Below, in pieces: positions 1-10,711 of a DNA stretch of 64,000 nt (position 1 is the first letter of the stretch; each line of letters starts with the position of its first letter). The notes under the pieces are model-generated. The model searched no databases. It was not told the origin of the DNA and saw only the letters and a list, made by a program, of their open reading frames with translations. Source of the stretch: Zarea fungicola (Eukaryota; Ascomycota; Sordariomycetes; Hypocreales; Cordycipitaceae); contig FWCC01000070.1 of the NCBI GenBank assembly GCA_900169235.1, positions 62,001 to 126,000 of the forward strand, in the 5' to 3' direction. A program made the position numbers and the translations under genes.

Positions 1-246
1 ATCATGAGGGCTGATGGCTCGGTGAAGAACCATTTCCTCCGACTTTTCATCGACCGCAAATTCAAGGCATGAATCGCTTTGGCCGGCTTTCTTGGTCAAG
101 CACTTGATTGCAACCGGCTTGTTGGATGCAAGATCTTGCGCCATGAAGACCATACCAAAGGAGCCGTGGTTGAGTGGTGAAACGGTTTGAAAACGGCCTC
201 CATCGAGGAGGACGCCTGGAACGAACTTCTCTCGCAAGCACTCCAT
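1..246 (-). CDS. ksp1: Ksp1-like serine/threonine protein kinase, N-terminal fragment
   Basis: The first 82 residues of a protein kinase are visible. The start ATG is at 246-244 and the gene runs off the left edge. Residues 26-36 form the glycine-rich ATP loop (NHGSFGMVFMA), and VAIKCL at 45-50 holds the ATP-binding lysine. The opening (MECLREKFVPGVLLDGGRF) resembles the conserved start of fungal Ksp1/Ran1-type kinases, which in yeast act in TORC1/PKA-linked control of autophagy and filamentous growth. Assignment to Ksp1 rests on this N-terminus alone; another Ran1-group kinase is the main alternative. No intron lies in the visible part. Confidence 0.7.
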   Translation of the reverse strand, partial: MECLREKFVPGVLLDGGRFQTVSPLNHGSFGMVFMAQDLASNKPVAIKCLTKKAGQSDSCLEFAVDEKSEEMVLHRAISPHD

Positions 247-3200
247 GCTGTTGAGATGTAAAGATGTAAGAATACGGAACTGTAAAAAGAGTTGAAAAGA
301 CAACGGGAAAATTGGCAAGAGAGATGCAATGAATCGCAGGCAAAATGAAGTGACGGTAGTAGTTGTACAAAAGAGTCACGGATTGTTGGTCGTATATCGC
401 TTATCGTAGAAAAAGAAATGACTGCGCAACTTGAAGTCTCGTGTGCTTGGTTCAAGCGTGTCGGATAGACGAGGGGTGAAACAAGACGGATATTCGACGA
501 ATGATGAAAGCAATCAAGCCAGCGTTTGAATGTACAGGCAGCGTATATAATGTAGAAAGCGATGATGCACCCGGAATTGACGGATGGCTATGGTTTTAGT
601 CGTGGCTGAATCAGTGGCGCATTTGAAGAAAAGTTGACAATAATAGAACAAATGAAACGTATATATCGAAGCGTCGGAGTAGCGACCAGGCGGAAGCCGA
701 TGGCGACTTTCCAAGATTCGAAAACCGAAAAGAAATAGTAACGAGGCGTTATAATGACATCGAGGTCGTGTGTATGTAAGTTTCAACAAAGAAATGAATG
801 GGCCAGCGAAAGAGCCGTCAAGAATTCCGAACAAGGGCGGATTGGGACGGAGCCGCCTAGAAATTGAACAGTCGAGTTTTGAGGAGACGTAGATATGGGA
901 CAGCTGTGAAGGGAAGAAATGAGCGGCTTTGTTTGGCCAGACGAACTGGAACCTGTCAGAGCGAGGCTCTCCCTTGAATGAGGCTTTCACCAGTCGAAAA
1001 TGTTGAGAAGCGGTTACGTGCAAGAGTCTTCTTGTCGTAGCTTGGTATATATAAGTCGAACGTAAGTGATTGGCGTGTTGAGTCTAGCGTGCAACTCCTC
1101 GAAATGATGACTCTTGTTGGATGATGCCGAAACCGGCGTGCTCGTGACGTGGCCGAGTTTGAGATTGCAGAGTCGGTAGCGACTAGCCAAATCAACCAAG
1201 TGTTCAGCACGAATTGAATAGAAGGCAGTTCTGGCCCCGATTCAATGACCCTTCTTTCCCTCGACAATTGTTGGCGACAAGGTCGAGCAGCTGTGTGAAG
1301 CTGTGGCCTCTTGCTTGCAGTACGAGGAAGTATGGTTCAGCGGTTGTGCTGCGGCGCACCGGTGGCGAATAACGGTGCAAGTGCTGCAAGCTCGAGAAGA
1401 AAGAGGGCCTTCACGACGGAAGAGTGGCGAGCCGTGAAAAGGAAATGGATGAAAGAGAAGGAGAGGATGGAATAATGACGGGAGAAGGGATAGGTAAGGA
1501 AGAGGAAGGAAGAAAAGGGCGAGTACCCAGGAATGGCGGTGATGAGAATGGGCTGGATGGAAGCAAGTGGAACGGGGGGGTCACTAGTCGAAGAAACTGG
1601 GACAGTCGCTCGTCACTCCGGGGTGGTGGGGAGTAGGAAGTTCGATGGCGCTGCATTGGCAGACCAGCGAGCCGCAGGTACTCGGTAGGTACGCGGTTGA
1701 GCCAATGAGGCCCGCCACAAGGCCACAGCTTTTACTTATCCGCATGTACACACGTGTACCTGTACATGCAGCAAGTACCGAAGTACCTTGGGTCCTGGCT
1801 ACTGGCAAAGTGGCATAACCCAACCATTATTTGTGGATACTAGTACTTCAGGCGAGGTGCCTCTGTGGCTCTCTGTCGTGGCCTCAGTTCACGGGTCTGG
1901 CGCTAGCAGGGCGACGAGACTAGCGTAAACTATGTGTCTCGCACGGTATTGGCTCGTTGTGATCGGCACACATTCTCACAGTGCCAAGTCCACGGTGCGA
2001 GCATCAGACACACGCACCCTGTACTTACGACTCGCACGACATCCACGTGAGCAACAAGGTACACACTAAAACACGACTAAGCGGTGTCGGGGCCGTTCCA
2101 GAGGGCAACACTGCCCAAGCTAGCTGGGCAGCTGGGCAATTGGGTGTGCATGCTGGCTCCTAGGCTACTTCCGTTATGGTGGAGCGACACCGATGAAATG
2201 ACGATTTGCAAATGTGACCAGACAGTGCGAAATTCCGACTCTCAACACTGTATACTTTCAACTCAAGGATAACGAAACTTTCGGCCACACCGTTTGGTAC
2301 CGTAACCAGTAACCCAACAAATATCCCTTCGAAGCACCATAGCCCTCTCTCTTTGAGAATAATGCTACTCTTGTTAATGCGGTGTAATACATCATATCAT
2401 CATATTTCGTCTAGTAACCAGTGTAAAGGCGACTGTTACAACGCACAAATGTCCACAGATATAACAGATCATGCCTGATCTGTTGCTTTTGGGTCTTTAG
2501 GTTCCAGCTTGCTAAGATATTAGCTTTGTGGTTAGAGACACCTCTCCAATGGAATGCCCTCACCGGTTGCACCATAAACAAAAACTGTACAGAGCATGGA
2601 CAGACCACCCCCTGGCAGCCGCTTCGCGGACACCCGAAAATACAGAATGGTGTCTTGGGCTGACGAATCAGATCAATGACTAATGGCTAGGAGGCTGGAG
2701 CAATTGTGCTGTGGAGCTATCTGCGAGGGATGAAAGTGCCAAGTAGTTACAGGATACTTTCGCGCCGTTTCCCCAGACGATTGGCTCCGTAGAAGTACTG
2801 GTAGATGCATAGTTTTGATTGGTAAATATGAACTGTTGTTTATTTACTAAAATGATATATTTTGATCAAACTGGTATGCCAATGGTTTGTTCCCCAGCCT
2901 CCGTATCAATTATGCGGGCGAGCTGTGTGTGCACAAGCCGTTGTTCTTAACCGGAAGATTTCAGACGACCGGTGCCGCGTTGGAGGCAATTCCTCGTTGC
3001 TGGAATGATTCTTGGGCTTAGCTATAATTCTCAACAGGTTTTATTCGTTAACTTGCAAAAACAATTCCGTGGCAGTGGACTAATAACCGTGTAAAAGCGT
3101 TGTTTACTTGATTGTTTATCAGCGGAAATGTTTCATCAGCATGGCGGTGCCACGACGTGCACGAACGAGCCATCCAACAACGCGTTCCTTGGACTGCTTG

Positions 3201-4026
3201 AAGGCTGGTTTTCCAATGGCTTCTTCCAGCTTCACGTAATAGCAAACTCCCCCTCTGGGTTTAAAGATATCAAAATCCGAGGAATGATTAATCGACGAGC
3301 GAAACCTGCATCGCGAATATCAGTCGGGCATCCATGCACGTTACTGCACACCGCTGTTGATTTACTGCCGGGCCAGAATTGATTCTTGATTGGCACGGAA
3401 TAACCAAGACGGAGCCTGCGGGCGGCAAGCTGACAACTCTATGTTTTCGTTGGCGCTTTTCACACCCAGTTGTTGCTCAGCATGTGGAGTAATAAGGGCA
3501 ACAGAAGTAAAAGAAGTCCCCCAGCCGCTTTGCCTGAACAGCAGCCCGAGTTTCGCAACCGACCTAGTTGCTGACCGCTCCGTTTGCCAACCCCTGTGTC
3601 CACAGTTCTGCATGTATCCATCCGTATGCAGCCAGCCTTCCCCTATTAATCCTTGTAGGTTCCTTCGGCTACACAAATCCTGTCAACCAGACGAATGACA
3701 TTTGCATCAAAAATCCACGGATTTACACGACCGGGACTCCCAGGAACGCTCACGATTCTAGTGGAACCAGCCGACCCTAATTTTTATTTTTATTTTTATT
3801 GGATAGGTAGGCTAGGTCGAACTTAGGATTACTCTTTCAAGATTTTTGCTCCGTGGCAAAGTGTTCCTAAAAAAAAGTTTGCCTTACAAGTGTCTGAGCG
3901 TCTTAATAGTTGCATACAGCCTCAACTAACTTTCATTCTAATTAATAGATAAATAAAGAAGAGGACGGTTACATCGCCTAACAAAATACACATACACACA
4001 TCATATCCTGTATCTATACACACATA
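247..4026. other. Long divergent upstream region (ksp1 / alb1), no gene recognised
   Basis: About 3.8 kb separate the start codons of the leftward kinase and the rightward alb1. All open frames here are short and resemble no family. The + strand is purine-rich at roughly 1424-1530, so the ksp1 leader strand is pyrimidine-rich, as is common in fungal promoters and 5' UTRs. A TTTTTA-type run sits at 3781-3800. A long ksp1 leader with upstream ORFs is possible but cannot be shown from DNA alone. Confidence 0.5.
3781..3800. repeat. Short T-rich TTTTTA tandem run
   Basis: About three copies of a TTTTTA/TTTTTAT unit lie 230 bp upstream of the alb1 start codon. It is a simple low-complexity sequence and may serve as a poly(dT) nucleosome-excluding element in the promoter. 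Confidence 0.6.
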
Positions 4027-4365
4027 ATGCCTTCTGTCGGTAACCCCAACGGTCCCTCCAAGAACCGGCTTGCCGCCCGCGCTGCCAAGGCACGCCGGAC
4101 GAGCCAGAAGCGGTCCGCCGAGGGCAAGCACAGAATCGCCAAAATCGACGTGGCCCGTGGTGCGCGGCCCGGTCTCCTGCCCAACAGCGGGCCTAATGCC
4201 AAAGTCAGCTCCAAGAAGGCGCGCAAGCTGCAGAAGAAGCTGGGTTACGCCATGCAGCGCAAGGCGGCGGCTGAGGGTGAAGCCGTAATGGCTGGTATGT
4301 TATTACCCATGATTAGTGGCGATGACTTGATGAGGGCCTTAAACATCCGTATAGTAGGAGTATAA
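4027..4365 (+). CDS. alb1: Alb1-type ribosome biogenesis factor (5' part of an Alb1-Utr4 locus)
   Basis: Residues 1-89 match the lysine/arginine-rich Alb1 family: start MPSVGNPNGPSKNRLAARAA, then a basic core with GARPGLLPNSGP and KKARKLQKKLGYAMQRK. In yeast Alb1 binds Arx1 on nuclear pre-60S particles. If the first intron is retained, the frame ends at 4363-4365 (112 aa) with a non-family tail. If the good GTATGT donor at 4295 is joined to the acceptor ending at 4404 (CTAAG branch site), the frame reads straight into enolase-phosphatase Utr4: 4027-4294, 4405-4449, 4613-4653, 4722-5339, 323 aa. The usual acidic C-terminal tail of Alb1 is not seen. Whether the product is Alb1 alone, a fusion, or both is open. 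Confidence 0.75.
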   Translation: MPSVGNPNGPSKNRLAARAAKARRTSQKRSAEGKHRIAKIDVARGARPGLLPNSGPNAKVSSKKARKLQKKLGYAMQRKAAAEGEAVMAGMLLPMISGDDLMRALNIRIVGV

Positions 4366-4412
4366 TTGCGTACACACCGCTAAGTTACATCCTTGCTGCC
4401 CTAGATCCAGCC

Positions 4413-5339
4413 ATGCTGGCCGACTTTGATGTATTGCTCCTTGACATTGGTATGTTTGACTTCAATTTACTATGCTTTCTGAGTTTGATTCCCTGCGGTC
4501 TCATACACTGGGTAGAGCTGAGTTGGCCACGCTATTCTCCTGGCTCAATGTGCCTTTGCTGCGCCGTACATGCGTGTTCTGTTCTGTCGAGGGGCTAATG
4601 TTGGCTGAATAGAGGGTACTGTCTGTCCCATTTCCTTTGTCAAGGATGTCTTAGTGAGGTCCCTCTGTGCTCAATACAGCCAGTGCCGGCATTTAGGCTA
4701 ACAATGATTAATACTTACCAGTTCCCGTACGCGCTACAGGCACTTCCCAATGTCTTAGACGTGGAGTGGGACAATCCTTCTTTCGCTCCTTACAGGGAGG
4801 CATTCCCGGAAGAGTATCGCAGTGATCGAGGAGCGTTTGAGTCTCATGTCCAGGATCTGGTTGAGCACGATGTAAAGGCACCGTATCTCAAGTCCTTGCA
4901 GGGCTATTTGTGGCGTCAGGGCTATGAGACTGGTGTATTGAAGGCGCCGTTATTCGAAGATGTGCCAACCTTTATCAAGTCTGCACAATCTTCCGGGAAG
5001 CAAGTAATCATATACTCTTCGGGTTCAGTCTCTGCACAGAAGCTGTTTTTTGGACATACAACTGCAGACCCATCAGACATGAGGCCTTTTATATCGGCTT
5101 GGTTCGATACTGTTAATGCAGGGCCCAAAACTGAGATTGAGAGCTACATGAAAATCATGGCCACTCGTTCAGAGACTGCGCCTAGCCGTTGGCTCTTCTT
5201 GAGCGATAATATCAATGAAGTTGATGCCGCCAGAGCCGCTGGCATGCAAAGCTACCCTGTCGTACGCCCGGGAAACGCGCCTCTGCCAAAGGATCATCCG
5301 TTGACCGGTTCTGTCATGTACAGTTTTGAATCAGTTTAG
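4413..5339 (+). CDS. utr4: Enolase-phosphatase E1 (methionine salvage)
   Basis: MtnC/Utr4-family HAD phosphatase. It converts 2,3-diketo-5-methylthio-1-phosphopentane to the acireductone in the methionine salvage pathway. From the ATG at 4413 the exons are 4413-4449, 4613-4653 and 4722-5339, giving 231 aa, a normal family length. HAD motif I (DIEGT) is assembled across the 4450-4612 intron. Motif II is YSSGS near residue 115, the motif III lysine lies in GPKTE, and motif IV is LSDNINEVDAA. The ATG lies 8 nt inside an exon that is also in frame with upstream alb1, so the enzyme may be made from an internal start, a shorter transcript or a fusion. It acts just upstream of acireductone dioxygenase, encoded at 47025-47649. 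Confidence 0.92.
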
Positions 5340-5493
5340 CTATAGCGGAATATACACCGAGAATATCTTGGAACTTTCCCAAATAACAAATGGTTATCAC
5401 CGACACATTATCATACTGAAGATGCAATGGGTATACATCATCAATAAAGTCGCCGTCAGAGAGATGCCGATGACTGGGTGCTAAACTTGACTG

Positions 5494-6345
5494 CTAGCGC
5501 TGTAGTGTTATGACAAAATTGTTCCTTGTTCGGCCGGGGTTGATTTCCCTCTTTGAGGAATGGATTATTTTTGGCCTTCCGGTCCTTTTCCAAAGACTGT
5601 AGGCAAGCTTCTGCGTCATCTTTTGCCGTATACCAGAATAACCCAGCATGCTCATAATTGCATTAAACCTCTCCTCCGTGAAATAGCGTGAGTTCTCAAG
5701 ACAGCTTCTAGGCAGTACTATGAATAGGGAGGGGAATAGGTACCCTGTGTTCAATTCCGTAGCAGCATTTGTATCACGGAGAAACGCTAGTGTACGCTTC
5801 AGCATTTCACCTCTGAGAGCCGCGTCAGGCGTGAAATTCAGAACAAGGCTTAATGAAATGAGGTCAAATCGGTCTGAGTCGTGCTCAGGAAGTGGTCGAT
5901 CCATGAAATCCTGCTGCAGAATACCTGGTTCCTGGCTGTTTAGGTCGATATGCACTGATTCGAATACGCCGCTAACGGAGCAGGCATTTTTTGTGCTCAA
6001 AGCACCAACCTCGAGTAACCGCGGTTTGGTACCTAACTGTTTCAATTCCCTCACAGGGAGCCACTCAAGTAGCAGTTTAGAGGTATCTCCTCCACGTTCT
6101 GAGCTCTGACCCTGCAGACTAGCTTGTTGATATACTGAGATGCCCCCGAGACTCTGCAGTTCAGTATTGATGGCTTCTTCAACAAATTTATCTCCTCTGG
6201 ATACAGCCTGGCGCCTCTGTTTATCCAGTTGATGGTGTTTATTGATGAGAGTTCGGCTCGCCTTCCGGGACATTGTCCGTGAGGGTCGTGCCAGGGGCGG
6301 CCGACCTTCTTTAAGGCTCTTAAGAGCCTTCTTCTTGGCAACCAT
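5494..6345 (-). CDS. bmt2: 25S rRNA adenine-N1 methyltransferase
   Basis: Intronless, 283 aa. Family-diagnostic segments are LLEVGALSTKNACS (SAM-binding loop, about residues 110-123), HIDLNSQEPGILQQDF (acidic residue contacting SAM, about 131-146) and FDLISLSLVLNF (about 159-170). Yeast Bmt2 is a nucleolar enzyme that makes m1A2142 in 25S rRNA. The first 50 residues are very basic (KKKALKSLKEGR and RPSRTMSRKASR), which suits nucleolar targeting and RNA binding. It converges on utr4 (154 bp apart) and diverges from the uL23 gene across a 522 bp shared upstream region. Confidence 0.93.
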   Translation of the reverse strand: MVAKKKALKSLKEGRPPLARPSRTMSRKASRTLINKHHQLDKQRRQAVSRGDKFVEEAINTELQSLGGISVYQQASLQGQSSERGGDTSKLLLEWLPVRELKQLGTKPRLLEVGALSTKNACSVSGVFESVHIDLNSQEPGILQQDFMDRPLPEHDSDRFDLISLSLVLNFTPDAALRGEMLKRTLAFLRDTNAATELNTGYLFPSLFIVLPRSCLENSRYFTEERFNAIMSMLGYSGIRQKMTQKLAYSLWKRTGRPKIIHSSKREINPGRTRNNFVITLQR

Positions 6346-6867
6346 AATGGCTATGAGAATTTAAACCTTTCTGTTTTGATGAAAATTCCTTCGCGAACAG
6401 CAATATGTCAGTTCAAGTTCAACTGAATCGCAATCTCAATAGCAACACTACCAACAGCCGAGATATTGCAGTCATGTACGCCGCCAAATGTGTGGGTGAA
6501 GATACCCGTGCGCTCAAGTTACTGCAAACTATGAAGTGTATTCCATCATCTACATTAAGGTTGACGCTTAGCATTTGCAGGTATGTGACTTATTAAGTTA
6601 CCAGGCCCTGGTTTGTAACTGGGACTTTCTAGCCAGTAGAAAGTGGATACAGTCACCAACCCCTGGTACATACTTAGCAGTTGAAAAACAAGTCACGTGA
6701 TATACATACTGAGGTGTCTTCCGACCAATAGCAGCGCAGTATTCATTTCCCACACTCGAACCCTAACGAAAATTCGCCCACATCAAACAAATTTCTGCAC
6801 TGCCTTCGTTCGCTCTCAACTACAGTTCAACTAACCACAACAGCACATTTCCGCTGGAGTCAACACA
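6346..6867. promoter_or_regulatory. Shared divergent promoter bmt2 / rpl25 with Cbf1-, CCAAT- and Tbf1-type boxes
   Basis: This 522 bp region lies between two outward-facing ribosome genes. A palindromic TCACGTGA (Cbf1-type E-box) lies at 6693-6700, CCAAT at 6725-6729 and AACCCTAA (Tbf1/telobox type) at 6759-6766, all within 175 bp of the rpl25 ATG. Cbf1- and Tbf1-type motifs are established features of ribosomal-protein promoters in ascomycetes outside the budding-yeast Rap1 lineage. Assigning these sites to those factors here is inference from the motifs. A 63-codon frame at 6405-6596 lies inside this region and looks fortuitous. Confidence 0.6.
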
Positions 6868-7700
6868 ATGGCCGTCGGTAACAAGAAAGGTATGGGATAA
6901 AGTAATATGCAAATGCTGCTATGAAGCAAGAAGAATCAAATTCGTTCAGACTGCAAACCGATTTCATACGAAGCGAGCGGCCTAGCAATGACGTTCAATC
7001 ACATGCACCCAGGGTTGTTGGGAGACTTGGGATGTGGTTTGCCTTGCCATTGTCCCCCTTCCGCATCAATGCAGTAGCAGACTTTGCGAGTTCTGAAAAA
7101 GAGCGATTGCTGATGCGTGTTTACATGTAGCTGCCCCCAAAGGCTCCAAGCAGGCCAACGCCGCCGCCAAGGCTGCTCTCAAGGGTGTAAGTCTTCGCTG
7201 CGTCCCATTACAAACTTGACTTGGGAGGATCATAAGCTAACTAACAGCGTCAATATAGACTCATTCCCACAAGCAGCGCAAGATCCGCCTGAGCACCACT
7301 TTCCATCAACCCAAGACTCTGTCTCTTGCCCGCAATCCCAAGTTCCCCCGCAAGTCGATCCCTCACCTGCCTCGCCTCGATGAGCACAAGATCGTCATCC
7401 ACCCTCTCAACACGGAGAGCGCCATGAAGAAGATGGAGGAGAACAATACTCTCGTCTTCATCGTCGACATCAAGGCCAACAAGGCCCAGATTAAGGGTGC
7501 CCTCAAGAAGCTCTACGATATCGACACTGTTAAGATCAACACCCTGATCCGGTACGGAGCAAAACATGACCTGGCATGTTGCGCGAAATACAGATGCTAA
7601 CAATGGTGATAGCCCCGATGGGACCAAGAAGGCCTATGCCCGCCTTACTCCCGATGTCGATGCCCTTGACATTGCCGCCAATAAGCTCTCTCTTGTTTAA
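6868..7700 (+). CDS. rpl25: 60S ribosomal protein uL23 (L23a/Rpl25)
   Basis: Four exons: 6868-6889, 7131-7186, 7259-7551 and 7613-7700, giving 152 aa. The first intron is 241 bp; the others are 72 and 61 bp with CTAAC branch sites. The basic, alanine-rich N-terminal tail (about residues 8-27) is followed by the conserved uL23 core: [20 protein letters not shown], then [20 protein letters not shown] and [18 protein letters not shown], ending [13 protein letters not shown]. uL23 sits at the polypeptide exit tunnel and docks SRP and chaperones. The tiny first exon and longer first intron are typical of fungal ribosomal-protein genes. Confidence 0.97.
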
Positions 7701-8124
7701 GTAATTTTTTGCTGGGTTAGGTAGAAAATTGCGGGTTTGTTCACGAATTTGGTCAGTTCTTAAATGCATGCATGGGGTATCCGGAAAATCGGCGCGTAGA
7801 GAGTTTTAGTCTGTAGCTACGGTGCAGGTGATACCTAAAACAGAATTAAAAAAAAAAGAGAAACAAAGAAAACGAGCCAGTTCCTAACTGACCTAGTCGC
7901 TACATATCTCCGATCTTCTTGTACCATCATGGGTAGCTGCAAAAGTTTGCGAAATTGTAACCTGTTAATTTCTGTAGGTTTAACTACTACTTTAGACGTG
8001 CGTTGGGTTTTGTTTAAGTGTATATTACAAGCCATTGTTGGCCAATCTCTGGACGGCGATGCGATGCGATGCCCATTACATTCCCCATCTGGTATTGGTC
8101 CCAAAATCAGTATTTCCGGCTGGA
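7701..8124. other. Convergent 3' intergenic region rpl25 / tim8
   Basis: 424 bp between two stop codons. It contains an A-rich run near 7847-7858 and short open frames without family resemblance. It presumably holds the two 3' UTRs. Nothing else was recognised. Confidence 0.5.
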
Positions 8125-8486
8125 TTACGAGCGCATGTTGTTCAAATGCTTCATGGTCAGGAAGTTAAGGTCCAAGAATCGGTCAACGCAGTTGGCGAGG
8201 CACGTCTCTTCCGACTTGTCAAGTTTCGAACTCTTGATGTTTCCGGTGACACACTTCTTCCAGCAAGTTTGAGTGAGGTTATGCGTCTCTATATGAAAAA
8301 TAAAATAACATTAGCACACACTGTTAACTGTGATGGCTGCACCTGGCCTTGAGGGGCACAGGACTTACGAGCCTGGATTTGCGACCGTTGCTGCTCATTA
8401 GCAAGGAACTGGCGCAGTTCAGCCTTATCCTTATCGTTAAGGCGCTCAAGGTCAGCGCTTTCAAAGCTGGGCTGTGCTGCGCTCAT
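8125..8486 (-). CDS. tim8: Small Tim chaperone of the mitochondrial intermembrane space
   Basis: Two exons, 8369-8486 and 8125-8288, joined across an 80 bp intron (GTAAGT donor, GCTAATG branch, TAG acceptor), give 93 aa. The twin CX3C signature of small Tims is present: CWKKC near residue 51 and CLANC near residue 75. The start [20 protein letters not shown] and the [10 protein letters not shown] helix fit Tim8. With Tim13 it escorts hydrophobic precursors such as Tim23 across the intermembrane space. An in-frame upstream ATG at 8546 would add 20 residues with no family resemblance, so the ATG at 8486 is preferred. Tim13 or Tim10 are less likely from the N-terminus. Confidence 0.9.
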
Positions 8487-8812
8487 TATGATCGTTAAGG
8501 TGTTATGTGTTACTGGCTGCACCGAAATTGGGTTTGGGCGGTCCAAAAGCGCTCGAGTTTTTCGTCCCGGGGAGTTGATAAAAGATTGTTGCTAGCAAAT
8601 GGAGCTGTTTCAAAGAGGACCCACTTTAAGTTACTACAAGCCGTACCAGCGGCGGGTACAAAGTTGAATAGAACATGGCAATAAACAGTTGCTATACTGT
8701 AGCGGTCTAAATATTGCCTTTTTTTTTTTTTTTTGTATTTCCAGATATGCCCAGTATATAATTACGAAGAGCCATTTCCCTGTATGCCAGAACTTTATGC
8801 AGCAGCCGTAGG
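8487..8812. other. Intergenic region between tim8 and the Mg2+ channel gene
   Basis: 326 bp serving as upstream sequence of tim8 and 3' flank of the next leftward gene. It carries a T16 homopolymer at about 8719-8734. No gene is seen. Confidence 0.5.
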
Positions 8813-10711
8813 CTATATGTATCTTTTCCAGCGAGCCCATCCCAGAATGATGGAGCAGAGAACAACCATGAAACTCAAAATAACAAAGAATGGAGCGAGA
8901 GACTCTACCTTGTCGTTCTGAAAAGGTACTCTGACGTTCATGCCAAACATACCACTTACTAGATTGAGTGGCACCAGAACAGAGGCTAGGAAAGTTATCT
9001 TACTAAGGACACGGTTGGTGTCGGTACCCTGAGAGATGCTGTTGATGGATAGTGTAGCAAGATAATTGCTGTGCGCACGTGAAAGTAACTTCTCACAATG
9101 TCCAAGATTGTTTGCCATGGTGACAACGTGATCCTGAATATCACCTAGATACATGCCAATGTCCATGTGAGGGGTCACCTGGTAGTTTTCATTACACCGC
9201 TTTGTAAACCCACGAAGAACATCAGCTTTGCCGCCAAGTAATCTCAGCAGTGCCATGCAGTTTTTGCGTACACGGCCAATCGATCGGAGAAATGAGTTTG
9301 AATCATCTTGTCGCATAATAAACACCTCATCTTCAATGGCATCAGCCTCAGTTTCGATCTGGTTAATGACAGGGGCGAAGCAATCCACTATATCGTCACT
9401 GTTGGTAGATGCTGTCAGCGTAGTCGGATATATTTATAGCGCGGATTCAACCTACATTAATGCATAACAAATCCAGTCGCTGCTTAGCGAAACGTAGTCT
9501 TTGAGCGCAGTTATTCGTCGTCGCACATGCGACGCATGGGAATTTGGCGCAAAACTGAAGCTCAATGTGCCCTCTCGAAAAACCAAAACATAAATGTTGA
9601 AGGGTTCATACTCAATGCCGTCCTGCTCCTCGACCATATTGAAGGATCGGAAACAAGCAAAGTAGTATGACGGAAATATCTCGATTTTCTCTCGAGCTTC
9701 TTGCGTTACAATGTCCTCAATCGTAAGTGGGTGGACTCCAAACGCTTTGCAGATACTCAAGACTTCCACTTTCGTCGCGCAATTAATGTTAAGCCACCAG
9801 ACACCATCGCTCTCGTCTTTTGGAAGCTCGAACAAACCACGGATGTCTTCGCCCGGCAGAACAAGATCGCCGAGTTCTGCCGCATGAATCGTGGATTCCC
9901 AAGCGGAGGAGAAGAAGCTAAACCGGTTATTATCAAAAGCAGACTGCTGTACTTTTGGTATGGCTGTGGCTTCTGTTCCCGGCTTCTCCTGCGAAGAATA
10001 AGTTTCATCGGATGGCATAGCAATGATGTCACCATCAGAAGTCGCCAGTTGGAGATTTTGGTTGGCTCTTATATCTACACGTAAATCGTTGAAGGCCGTT
10101 ACGACAGAGGCTTTGCGGTTGGCCTCCTGAGCGACTCGTTCTCCTTCAATAAACTCCTCGAGGTATTCAAAATCAATTCGAAGTTGATGTTGCCTATGAT
10201 GACCGTTTTCTGGTACGCAGATGTTCTCGTCAACCGTCTTATTTGTTCCCAGGCTAATAGCATCAGTTTCACCGGCGCGAGATCTACTGCGATTACTTCG
10301 GCGGCTAGAAACAGAAAGAGCTCGCCCAAGCGCTTCCTCGTATTCTCCTTTGGGATCTGAGAATGACATGTCTCGTTCCCTTCGTCTGGCTTGAGCAAAA
10401 GCTTTCACCGAATTTGGGGGCGATGGAGACCGGCTTCCAGTGCTCGATTCGGCTGTAAGACGTCGCCCACGTCGACTTCCTTGCATGAGATCTGCGCCGT
10501 CTTCGTCAATAACAGCTTCCTCAAAATCTCGAACAAAGATGGCCGGCGTATCGGGCTCCTGTCCAATCTGCCTAGATCCATATAGGCTGTCGAATGTCCC
10601 CCGGCGAGGCCGCTCTAGCCTTTGCGCGGAGGTTGGCTGGCTGTAGTGCTCCTCAAGTTCGGGTACAGGTGCTTGGTACCCTATCTTGGGGGTATTCTCA
10701 TCATCCGACAT
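8813..10711 (-). CDS. mnr2: CorA/Mnr2-type magnesium channel
   Basis: Two exons, 9456-10711 and 8813-9398 (57 bp intron, GTAGGT donor), give 613 aa. A long disordered Ser/Arg-rich N-terminus (SGSRSPSPPNS and RRSNRSRSR segments) precedes the CorA cytosolic domain (VWWLNINCATKVEVLSICKA, HPLTIEDIVTQEAREKIE). Two C-terminal membrane helices follow. The first ends with the universal GMN selectivity motif at residues 571-573 (SGMFGMN); the second is about 585-605. Fungal members with this layout are the vacuolar Mnr2 or plasma-membrane Alr1/Alr2 transporters. The start MSDDENTPKIGYQAPVPE points to Mnr2. The ATG at 10711 is the first in frame; upstream codons only offer TTG. Confidence 0.9.

Noticed and set aside
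5720..6109. 129-codon + strand frame inside bmt2
   Set aside because: Shadow of the bmt2 coding frame on the opposite strand; no recognisable domain.
6405..6596. 63-codon frame between bmt2 and rpl25
   Set aside because: Lies in the divergent promoter, Asn/Ser-rich start, no resemblance to any known small protein.
7250..7627. 125-codon - strand frame inside rpl25
   Set aside because: Antisense shadow of the highly biased ribosomal-protein exon.
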